From JBCBRD01 sp039819885 (GTDB lineage: Bacteria > Pseudomonadota > Alphaproteobacteria > Rhizobiales > Hyphomicrobiaceae): a DNA stretch of 19,512 nt. Below, in pieces: positions 1 through 5,813 of the stretch. The translations under genes and the position numbers were made by a program. How positions within the stretch are numbered: the first letter of the stretch is position 1; each line of letters starts with the position of its first letter. The stretch lies in assembly GCA_039819885.1 (NCBI GenBank), contig JBCBRD010000044.1, positions 1 through 19,512 of the forward strand, in the 5' to 3' direction. The notes below the pieces were generated by a model that saw nothing but the letters and a program-made list of their open reading frames with translations, made no database searches and was not told the origin of the DNA.

Positions 1-81
1 AGCGGCAGCGGCTTTCACCTTGCCAGTCGCCGTCATTTTAAAGCGCTTCTTGGCGCCTGATTTGGTCTTCTGCTTGGGCAT
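1..81 (-). CDS. rpmI: Ribosomal protein L35, N-terminal part (cut by window edge)
   Basis: This is the first 27 codons of the large-subunit protein L35; the rest lies beyond the left edge. The visible protein begins MPKQKTKSGAKKRFK, followed by TATGKVK, which is the highly conserved start of L35 (a small, basic protein of about 65 residues). The start codon is the ATG at 81-79. In most bacteria rpmI follows infC directly and is followed by rplT (L20). Here infC is upstream on the same strand but separated by a retron, so rpmI may need its own promoter or read-through. The 253-bp leader between the RT gene and rpmI contains hairpins that could be an L20-type control region, but that is inference. 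Confidence 0.9.
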   Translation of the reverse strand, partial: MPKQKTKSGAKKRFKMTATGKVKAAAA

Positions 82-142
82 TTCGCATCTCCAGGTCTAA
101 GGATTGGCCCGACACGACCATATATTTCAGGCGTTCAACCCC

Positions 143-162
143 AAAAAGCTCATCAACGAGCC
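143..162 (-). terminator. Weak terminator-like or attenuator hairpin in the rpmI leader
   Basis: On the minus strand GCTC (161-158) and GAGC (151-148) form a short stem with a six-base loop, followed at once by TTTTT (147-143). It sits 62 nt before the rpmI start. The stem is only 4 bp (plus a possible G-U), so it is a weak intrinsic terminator. It could be an attenuator for rpmI-rplT, since L20 autoregulates this operon in other bacteria, but no L20 binding site could be recognised. Confidence 0.3.
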
Positions 163-249
163 GAGGGCCTGATAACCGTCCGAAACTATAAATCGGGGGC
201 GTAAGTGGGTGAAACCAGCGAAAACCAAAGCAGGCCACCCGCAAGTGAA

Positions 250-275
250 CCGCCATGGCATGCCCTGCCAGGCGG
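250..275. other. Strong hairpin between RT gene and rpmI
   Basis: The plus strand reads CCGCC-A-TGGCA-tgccc-TGCCA-GGCGG: a 10-bp stem with one bulged A and a five-base loop. It lies 60 nt after the RT stop codon and about 170 nt before rpmI. No T-run follows on either strand, so it is not a classical intrinsic terminator. It may belong to the structured leader of rpmI-rplT or protect the 3' end of the retron transcript. Confidence 0.4.
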
Positions 276-334
276 CTCAGAAGCGCGGTTTATACAGCCC
301 GCGGGCGCATTTCGCAACAGCATTTGCCAGGTTA

Positions 335-1675
335 TTACTCAGGCCAGGAGATGCCATTGAACAGCATGCGTAGTTTGGCCCCGCGCTGTGGATTGACCTG
401 CTCGACCCACATCACGCGACCATCCAAATGCGCTCGGAAATCAGCGACACCGTCTCGGTTTTGATCATGTGGCCCGTTGCGGATACAATTGTGGAGAATG
501 GCTTTGAGGCGGTCATAGTCCTTGCGGGCGACATTCACGTGGTCATTGACGACCGCACCCGTTACGCGCTGCTGCATGGAACGCGGCAAAACACGGGTTT
601 TGGATGCATTCAGTCGATAGCCTGCATCTTCAACAATCTCTTCGACCAGCCGTATGAATGGACCAGAACGACGGGCAAAGGCCGCATCACCTGAAAACGT
701 GAGGTCATCCGCATATCTCGTATAACGCGCTGCAAAGGCATCGACGAGACCGGTCAACCGAACATCCAACTGCCTTGCCGCCAGATTGGCCAGCGCAGGA
801 GATGTTGGTGCACCTTGCGGCAGGTGTCGAGCTGCATGGTCTCGACGCACGTGCACAGCATGAGCACCTCCGGCATCCGGCCGGTTAAACACGCGGTCAG
901 GCGTCGCCGTCGAAACAAGTCCCGTAAGAGCCCGCGCCGTCAGATGCGGATAGCCAAGACTACGGAATATGCCGTGCACGCGTCGCAGCGGTGTCGATAC
1001 GAAAAAGTTTTGAAGGTCCAGGGATATGACCACGGCCTCGCTGGCGTGCACCTGTGCCGCTGAAAGGCAGGACCGCCCAGCGACGAAACCATGCGCCGCT
1101 GGATGTGCAGGCATCTGGCTAAGGATGTCGGATAGAACCCGCCGTTGCATCGTCTTAAGACGAGGCTTGGGCGCCTCGACCAGACGCGGCGCTCCCGACC
1201 GTTTCGGCACAAAGTGATACCAATAGTGCTGCAAGTCCGGGATCAACGTCTGTCCCGCAAGACGCTTGTCGTCGGTAAACCAATCAAACTCACCAATCGA
1301 CAGTCCGAGCCAGGCTGCCAAGTCACCCTGCGTCGTTAGCTCTGGAACCCTGAGCCCCCGAAACTTCGGGGACGGATTGAACGCAGGTGGATAAAACTCT
1401 AGCCCACGGTCGGCCCAGTCTTTCGCGATATAGATAGCCTCACGACGATAATGCCGTGAGTTCAGGATCAAGTCAGCTAAGTCGTGTTCTTGGGGTGGAT
1501 AGGATTGAAGCTGTCGATCAAGAATATCGTCGATCAGTTTGCCGACACCGTCACGCTTTTCTCTCCTCAAAAACAGCGAAGCGGTCTCAATAAGCTTTGG
1601 ACGATTCCACTTCGAAGCCAGCAGATGGTTCGCAAGTCCAACTGCAAGCCACTCGTAATCAGCTTCATGAGGCAT
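335..1675 (-). CDS. Retron-type reverse transcriptase with N-terminal extension
   Basis: An RNA-directed DNA polymerase of 446 residues. Core RT motifs are present in order: PKRSGAPRLVEAPKPRLK (157-174), HGFVAGRS (195-202), the first catalytic Asp in ISLDLQNFF (D220), LPQGAPTSPALANL (285-298), RYADDLTFSG (320-329, catalytic D323 and D324) and VTGAVVN (371-377). The last matches the VTG region typical of retron RTs. The other retron hallmark, NAxxH, appears as AAQVH (206-210), with Ala for Asn. Residues 1 to about 145 precede the RT fold as a helical, charged extension, making it longer than the usual 300-350-residue retron RT. The ATG at 1675 is the first in-frame start (a TGA lies upstream) but has a weak ribosome binding site. 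A retron-like RNA ends 43 nt upstream. No maturase or endonuclease domain is visible, which argues against a group II intron RT. The gene lies between infC and rpmI with no separate effector gene. Confidence 0.93.
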   Translation of the reverse strand: MPHEADYEWLAVGLANHLLASKWNRPKLIETASLFLRREKRDGVGKLIDDILDRQLQSYPPQEHDLADLILNSRHYRREAIYIAKDWADRGLEFYPPAFNPSPKFRGLRVPELTTQGDLAAWLGLSIGEFDWFTDDKRLAGQTLIPDLQHYWYHFVPKRSGAPRLVEAPKPRLKTMQRRVLSDILSQMPAHPAAHGFVAGRSCLSAAQVHASEAVVISLDLQNFFVSTPLRRVHGIFRSLGYPHLTARALTGLVSTATPDRVFNRPDAGGAHAVHVRRDHAARHLPQGAPTSPALANLAARQLDVRLTGLVDAFAARYTRYADDLTFSGDAAFARRSGPFIRLVEEIVEDAGYRLNASKTRVLPRSMQQRVTGAVVNDHVNVARKDYDRLKAILHNCIRNGPHDQNRDGVADFRAHLDGRVMWVEQVNPQRGAKLRMLFNGISWPE

Positions 1676-1718
1676 ACCAGCGCCATTTAATCTTCAAATA
1701 TTCTGGGCCGATAGTCAG

Positions 1719-1889
1719 AAGGCAGACGCCACAACCATCGTGTCCAGCTCGACAAAATGTACGTGACAGCGTACCGCCTGTCGGGCGACGTCCTGCACCA
1801 ATTGCAAAGAGTATCCCCGGGGTTACCCCGGAGGCTTTCGCCGTTAGGGTCGCAACCTTTTCGACTAAAAGTCTTGCAGCGTCCGCCTT
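1719..1889 (-). ncRNA. Candidate retron msr-msd RNA (msDNA template)
   Basis: The 171-nt stretch upstream of the RT has retron RNA architecture. Its ends pair: a1 (1889-1874, AAGGCGGACGCUGCAA) with a2 (1734-1719, UUGUGGCGUCUGCCUU), 16 consecutive pairs of which 13 are Watson-Crick and 3 are G-U. After a1 come short msr-like hairpins: GACU-UUU-AGUC (1873-1863), GGC-GAAA-GCC with a GNRA loop (1842-1833) and CUCCGGGG-UAA-CCCCGGGG (1833-1815). A long imperfect msd-like hairpin follows (1789-1742): GUC/GAC, GC/GC, CGACA/UGUCG, a 4x4 internal loop, GUACG/CGUAC and a hexaloop. G1873, next to the end of a1, is the best guess for the branching guanosine, but its context (AAGA) is not the AGC I expect from known retrons. 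The msr/msd boundary cannot be fixed from sequence. Genetic location and fold together make this a good call. Confidence 0.72.
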
Positions 1890-1895
1890 GCGCGA

Positions 1896-1924
1896 AACAT
1901 TGGGCGGAGACGAACGCAGGTCAA
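1896..1924 (-). promoter_or_regulatory. Candidate sigma-70-type promoter of the retron
   Basis: On the minus strand TTGACC (1924-1919, 5 of 6 bases match the -35 consensus) is followed by a 17-nt spacer and AATGTT (1901-1896, 3 of 6 match the -10). Transcription starting 7 nt further on would begin at A1889, the first base of a1. The -10 is poor, but the spacing and the start position fit well. It begins 30 nt after the infC stop codon. Confidence 0.42.
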
Positions 1925-1954
1925 GGATAGCGGCCGGACGCCGCCAATAAAACT

Positions 1955-2494
1955 TTAACGTGGTGCCAGAACCATCAGCATCTGGCGGCCTTCAAGACGT
2001 GGCTCGGTCTCGACCTTGGCAATGCCTTCAACGTCGGCCTTCACGCGCTGCAAAACGGCCATGCCAAGTTGCTGGTGGGCCATCTCGCGGCCGCGGAAGC
2101 GCAGCGTGACTTTGACCTTGTCGCCACCATCAAAGAACCGCTTGATGTGCTTCATTTTGGTTTGGTAATCATGATCGTCGATCGCCGGTCGCATCTTGAC
2201 CTCTTTGATCTCGATCGTTTTCTGCTTTTTACGGGCTTCGGCAGCCTTCTTCTGCTGCTCGAACTTGAACTTCCCGTAATCCATGATTTTTGCGACCGGC
2301 GGCTGGGCGTCGGGCGAGATCTCAACGAGATCCATGCCGGCATTCAAAGCCCGCTCCATCGCGTCATCGCGCTCTACAACTCCGACATTTTCGCCGGTTT
2401 CGTCAATCAGTCGAACTTCTCGCACACGAATGTTTTCGTTCATGCGGGGCCCCTGGGCTTCTCGTTCTGGCGGGGCGCGGTGTGGACGGCGGAT
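1955..2494 (-). CDS. infC: Translation initiation factor IF-3, probable AUC start
   Basis: IF-3 binds the 30S subunit, prevents premature subunit joining and proofreads the start codon. The protein contains MNENIRVREVRLID, NAGMDLVEISP, PPVAKIMDYGKFKFEQQKKA and the C-terminal KVTLRFRGREMAHQ, all standard for the two IF-3 domains. The first ATG is at 2443, but that would omit the usual basic N-terminal leader. Upstream in frame, ATC at 2494-2492 gives 17 more residues (RRPHRAPPEREAQGPR before MNEN) that match the usual start of the family. A GGAG (2505-2502) lies 7 nt before this ATC; an ATT at 2500 is too close to it. Rare AUU/AUC-type starts on infC are known and allow IF-3 to control its own synthesis. 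With this start the protein is 179 residues. Confidence 0.93.
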   Translation of the reverse strand: MRRPHRAPPEREAQGPRMNENIRVREVRLIDETGENVGVVERDDAMERALNAGMDLVEISPDAQPPVAKIMDYGKFKFEQQKKAAEARKKQKTIEIKEVKMRPAIDDHDYQTKMKHIKRFFDGGDKVKVTLRFRGREMAHQQLGMAVLQRVKADVEGIAKVETEPRLEGRQMLMVLAPR

Positions 2495-2501
2495 GGCAAT
2501 T

Positions 2502-2505
2502 CTCC
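2502..2505 (-). promoter_or_regulatory. Ribosome binding site that selects the infC AUC start
   Basis: GGAG on the minus strand lies 7 nt before ATC (2494-2492), 1 nt before ATT (2500-2498) and over 50 nt before the first ATG (2443). Only the ATC is at a normal distance, so this site decides the start of infC. Confidence 0.6.
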
Positions 2506-2663
2506 ATATATTGTTGAGCGGTAAGTCAGTTCAGGCGAGGCTGAATAACGTTCAAAGCCGATGAACGGGCCGCGATTTTATCCTGACAAGATGAAGGATC
2601 GGTAAGAGGCCGCTGCAAGTCAAGCGCCGAATTTGCTGATCACCAGCCTTTCAGCATCAAACG

Positions 2664-3938
2664 TCAGGGGGCTTTGCGCGGTGCGCTTTCAGTAAACGCC
2701 GCTTCCAGTCGCGTACCAAGCAGTTGGTCATAAACTCCAAGTGTCTGTTGTTTCATGGCATTTAACGAAAACGACGCCAGGACGTGCGCCCTGGCTCGGT
2801 CTCCCATCTCGGTCCGGCCGTCCGTACTGAGGCCCAGAGCCGCTGCAATCGCACCAGCCATCGCTCCAGGCTCCGATGGCGGCACCAACCAACCTGTCGC
2901 GACATAATCCGGCACATTCGGATGTGACAGCACAGTTTCGGGCGGCGCACCGATATCAGTCGCCACAACTGGGCAGCGCATGATTTGGGCCTCAGCGGCA
3001 GCTCGGCCGAACGCCTCTGGCTCGGTTGAGGCAACAACGGCGATATGCGCGAGCTTAAGGGCGGCGGGCATATCGGTCACGTGCCCGGCAAACACGATTG
3101 TATCGTCCAGCCCGGCGTCCGAAATCTGCGTTTTCAATCCCTGCACGTAGTCCGTCCGACCTTGCGCATCGCCAGCTAGCACCAGCCGGCATCCATCCAA
3201 AGCACCTCTGTCCTTAAGCAAGCGCGCAGCCTGGATGAGAACGGTCTGTCCCTTCCAAGATGTCAGTCTGGCAGCGTTCAGGATCACGCGCTCATCGGGT
3301 TTCAGTCCCCATGCGGCCAGCAGCGCTGAAACGCGTGACGGATCGACTGCGTCAGGATCAAAAACCGATCCTTCGATACCTCGGTAAATCACGCGCAGCT
3401 TGCTGTCATCGGTTCCATAGCGCGCCTTGATCAGGTCTCGCGTGTACTTCGAATTGGCGATCACCACATCGCCAGAAGCCATGACCGAGTTATACCAGTT
3501 CTTTATCCGGCCCTTCTCGTTGTAAGCTCCGTGATAGGTCGTCACAAAAGGAACACCCGCCCGCTTGGCAGCAATCCGCGCACTCCATGCAGGCGCTCGG
3601 GACCTTGCATGAACGAGGTCGACACCTTCAGCCGCACACAGCTTCGCAATGCGCTGGGCATTCATGAGGATCTTCGCTGGATTCTTCGTGGCCGCTTCCA
3701 TGAAATGGTATTCGCCACCGACCTTTGTCAGCGTTTCGACCAGCCGCCCACCTTCCGACAAGACAATCGCCCGCCCACCGGCACGCACAATCGCCTCAGC
3801 GATCTCAACGGTGGATAGCTCAGCCCCGCCTGTTTCCAGTTCGGGGATGATCTGAAGTATGGTCGCACGCCCGGCCGCATCAGGCTGTTCAGCCGACTTG
3901 TCGCGCAGAAACGACGGTATGTTCGAAGGATTGTCCAC
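2664..3938 (-). CDS. Glycosyltransferase family 4 (GT-B fold)
   Basis: A probable cytoplasmic sugar transferase using a nucleotide sugar, most likely for cell-envelope glycans such as lipopolysaccharide; donor and acceptor cannot be told. Numbered from the GTG at 3938 (424 residues), the N-terminal domain starts with ILQIIPELETGGAE (27-40), the glycine-rich GT4 acceptor-side loop, and the C-terminal domain carries NAARLTSWKGQ (221-231) and the EX7E motif in EPEAFGRAAAE (E308, E316). Between domains is YRGIEGSVF. The frame stays open to 4124, but those upstream codons lie antisense to the hydrolase gene and show no family resemblance. The GTG has no clear ribosome binding site, so the start is uncertain. 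The gene sits between the hydrolase and infC, with 169 bp to the infC start. Confidence 0.85.
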   Translation of the reverse strand: MDNPSNIPSFLRDKSAEQPDAAGRATILQIIPELETGGAELSTVEIAEAIVRAGGRAIVLSEGGRLVETLTKVGGEYHFMEAATKNPAKILMNAQRIAKLCAAEGVDLVHARSRAPAWSARIAAKRAGVPFVTTYHGAYNEKGRIKNWYNSVMASGDVVIANSKYTRDLIKARYGTDDSKLRVIYRGIEGSVFDPDAVDPSRVSALLAAWGLKPDERVILNAARLTSWKGQTVLIQAARLLKDRGALDGCRLVLAGDAQGRTDYVQGLKTQISDAGLDDTIVFAGHVTDMPAALKLAHIAVVASTEPEAFGRAAAEAQIMRCPVVATDIGAPPETVLSHPNVPDYVATGWLVPPSEPGAMAGAIAAALGLSTDGRTEMGDRARAHVLASFSLNAMKQQTLGVYDQLLGTRLEAAFTESAPRKAP

Positions 3939-3940
3939 GC

Positions 3941-4741
3941 ATGAGCCATAGTTCGCCAGCCGCCGAACCGCAAACACTTGAAGTGGGTTCGGGCGCAAAA
4001 ACACGAACGATTGCCTATCGGTCGCAGGCATCAAAGCGTAAAGACAACCTCGGGCTGATCTGGTTGGCAGGACTGAAGTCCGACATGGTGTCGACGAAGG
4101 CCACAGCTTTAGCTGAATGGGCACCCCACCAGGGTTTGGGGTTAACGCGGTTCGATTATTCCGGTCATGGCGAGAGCAGTGGCCGATTTGAAGACGCGGT
4201 TATCTCCGACTGGGTCGAAGAGGCGATCGCGATTTTGGAGAAGGTCGCCACAGGTCCGCAGATCCTTGTCGGATCATCAACCGGCGGTCAGGTCGGGCTC
4301 GTGTTGCTACGCCGCTTGTTGCGCCATGCACCTGAACAGGCCGAACGCATCCGGGGTATGGTGCTCATCGCACCGGCCTGGGATCTGACCGATCAGCTCA
4401 TGTGGGCCAAGTTCCCCGAAGAAGGTCGGCAGGCGATCATGCGTCAGGGCTACTATGATATGCCATCAGACTATGGTGAGCCGTACCGCATTACGCGCGC
4501 CTTCATTGAGGATGGTCGCCAGGACTTGATCAAGCCCGATCCCTTCAATCCAGGTTGCCCGATCCGTGTCCTCCAAGGCGTCTTGGATGACGCCGTCCCC
4601 GTCGACCATACCCGCATGCTCCCAGAAGTGTTGCGAGGTGACTGGGTCCACATCACCGAAATCGAAGACGGCGATCATCGGTTGTCGAGGCCTCAAGATA
4701 TCGAGCTGCTGTTCAAAGAGATCGAGGCGGTGGCGGGTTAA
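3941..4741 (+). CDS. Alpha/beta hydrolase
   Basis: A cytoplasmic serine hydrolase of 266 residues; substrate unknown. The fold is indicated by the early strand GLIWLAGLKSDM (38-49), RFDYSGHGESSG (70-81), the nucleophile elbow VGSSTGG (S113 within G-x-S-x-G), the acid in GVLDDAVP (probably D216) and the base in EDGDHRLS (H246). No signal peptide or membrane segment is visible. The ATG at 3941 has AAGGA 10 nt upstream, a rather long gap. From memory, a hydrolase of this type is often found near infC in Hyphomicrobiales, which fits the position here. It starts 2 bp from the proposed start of the divergent glycosyltransferase, so one of the two starts may be wrong or each promoter lies inside the other gene. 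Confidence 0.87.
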   Translation: MSHSSPAAEPQTLEVGSGAKTRTIAYRSQASKRKDNLGLIWLAGLKSDMVSTKATALAEWAPHQGLGLTRFDYSGHGESSGRFEDAVISDWVEEAIAILEKVATGPQILVGSSTGGQVGLVLLRRLLRHAPEQAERIRGMVLIAPAWDLTDQLMWAKFPEEGRQAIMRQGYYDMPSDYGEPYRITRAFIEDGRQDLIKPDPFNPGCPIRVLQGVLDDAVPVDHTRMLPEVLRGDWVHITEIEDGDHRLSRPQDIELLFKEIEAVAG

Positions 4742-4769
4742 AACAGCCCGGAGCCTCATAGTGGAACGA

Positions 4770-4796
4770 GTCCCAGGATGGGGACAGGGGTGTTTT
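4770..4796 (+). terminator. Possible terminator after the hydrolase gene
   Basis: GTCCC (4770-4774) and GGGAC (4781-4785) form a 5-bp stem with a six-base loop; GTTTT follows after a short G-rich spacer (4792-4796). It lies 28 nt after the stop codon. The gap between stem and T-run makes it a weak intrinsic terminator. Confidence 0.3.
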
Positions 4797-4855
4797 GATC
4801 TGAAGCGTGGCGGCAATCCAAAACGTTAGTGAAGCACGGAACCAGCCTCAATTTT

Positions 4856-4964
4856 CGTCACCCCGCTGTAGAGCGGGGCCCAGCCAAGTCCCAGCTTGGG
4901 CGGTTCTCACAAAAATCCTGCGTCGTTGAAACACAACTAGGTTCCGGCCTTCGCCGGAATGACG
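4856..4964. repeat. 109-bp palindromic intergenic element, copy 1
   Basis: The element starts CGTCA and ends TGACG. Each end is a hairpin: CCCCGCT-GTAG-AGCGGGG at the left (4861-4878) and TTCCGGC-CTTC-GCCGGAA at the right (4942-4959). Copy 2 (5425-5533) is exactly as long and clearly similar throughout. Length and two-palindrome plan resemble the RIME1 elements described in rhizobia; the resemblance is in architecture, since I could not compare sequences. Confidence 0.75.
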
Positions 4965-5061
4965 ATAGTGCGCGGGGTGAGCGACCTGCTCAATCACGGG
5001 CCTTCCAACACCGACTTGCCGAGTGTTGGCAAACTGAAAAGCCCGTATCAACTAATACAGT

Positions 5062-5375
5062 GTCATCCCGGACGCTTTGTGGCCGGTGAAGCTGCCGCAT
5101 TGCCGAGACGCCGTGTCCACAAAGTGATCCGGGACCCATCGTTCCACACCCACAGGCCGGGAGGTTGCTACGGCTTCACCGCACCAAAAAAATGACACCG
5201 CCGCATATCTGCCAGGCCGGAAACCGAACCATGCCGGTAGGCACCTGTTCGCATCGGCACTGCCCCAAAAACCTAGACGCCAACACCCGCACCACCATGG
5301 GTCCCGAACAGCTTTTCGGACACATCGCCAGCACCATGCATCACCATCACAAGCCGAAAACCTTTCGGGACGACA
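5062..5375. repeat. ~313-bp structured repeat, copy A
   Basis: It runs from GTCATCCCGGA to TTTCGGGACGACA. The left arm pairs within itself: CCCGGA and CTTTGTGG (5067-5082) with CCACAAAG and TCCGGG (5117-5133). The right arm does too: GTCCCGAA and TTTTCGG (5301-5319) with CCGAAAA and TTTCGGGAC (5354-5371). The whole element is therefore bounded by two large hairpins around a less conserved middle. Copy B lies at 19085-19396 in the same orientation with closely matching length. Confidence 0.75.
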
Positions 5376-5424
5376 GCTCAGGGCGGGGCAGTGAGCGGTA
5401 ACCCGCAAAACACGCCGCAGTTTC

Positions 5425-5533
5425 CGTCACCCCGCTGAAAAGCGGGGCCTAGCTAAATCAAAGCTTGGACAGTTCTCGCGAAAACTCTTTGCCCTTGAAA
5501 TATGCTTAGGTCCCGCTCTTCAGCGGGATGACG
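5425..5533. repeat. 109-bp palindromic intergenic element, copy 2
   Basis: Same length and layout as the copy at 4856. The ends are almost perfect inverted repeats of one another: CGTCACCCCGCTGAAAAGCG at the left corresponds to the complement of CGCTCTTCAGCGGGATGACG at the right, and each end also folds into its own CCCCGCT/AGCGGGG or CCCGCT/AGCGGG hairpin. No coding capacity. Confidence 0.77.
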
Positions 5534-5813
5534 ACAGGAGTGTATCGAGATGAAGGGCAGATGAAATCGGAAGGTTGGTAACGCAACGGACAACGTGGCC
5601 GCTAAGCCCCTACCCCTTTCGATGATCGCCCCAACACTGCCACAAATGCCGCTATCCGTGCACGCGATCGCTCGGAGAACTTCGGTGATAGAGCAGGCGT
5701 CGAGCCGTAGGCTCGGGGAGCAAGGCGACCCGCCTGTCGTCAGGCGCCCCAGCGGATGGCCAGGGCGCACCGCGCCCGGAACGGCCCGGGAGCGAAACAA
5801 AGGAGCACTCCGC

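Larger units (their letters stand above)
4742..5813. other. Gene-free repeat-rich region
   Basis: About 1.07 kb without a credible gene; the open frames here are short and fall inside repeats. It holds two 109-bp palindromic elements (4856-4964, 5425-5533), one copy of the ~313-bp repeat (5062-5375), one unit similar to the tandem repeats at 18975-19078 (acctgctcaatcacgggcct at 4984-5003), and a CCAACAC/GTGTTGG hairpin (5005-5029). The last 200 bp before the next gene contain GC-rich hairpins, including CGCCTG-TCGT-CAGGCG and GGGCGC-ACC-GCGCCC, which may be part of that gene's leader. Confidence 0.7.

Noticed and set aside
38..256. 72-codon minus-strand frame over the rpmI leader
   Set aside because: It overlaps the rpmI start in another frame and the structured leader, and shows no protein-like features.
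335..1675. Group II intron encoded protein
   Set aside because: No maturase (domain X) or HNH region follows the RT core, no domain V/VI-like RNA was recognised downstream, and the VTG motif and upstream a1/a2 RNA favour a retron.
1597..1950. 117-codon plus-strand frame overlapping the retron RNA
   Set aside because: It lies antisense to the RT 5' end and the structured RNA, has a low-complexity Arg/Pro/Ala composition and no family resemblance.
2595..2623. infC promoter TTGACT-N17-GATCCT
   Set aside because: The -35 is good but the -10 is poor and nothing else supports it. A TAAAAT nearby on the same strand lacks a matching -35.
3939..4124. 62-codon extension of the glycosyltransferase
   Set aside because: It is antisense to the hydrolase coding region and has no glycosyltransferase character.
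5690..5800. Small structured RNA such as SRP RNA or RNase P RNA before the gene at 5814
   Set aside because: Hairpins are present, but none of the conserved SRP or RNase P core sequences could be found.
5595..5813. N-terminal extension of the unknown protein starting at 5814
   Set aside because: The added 73 codons cover GC-rich hairpin DNA, have no ribosome binding site at their start and do not look like protein, while 5814 has a good AGGAG.
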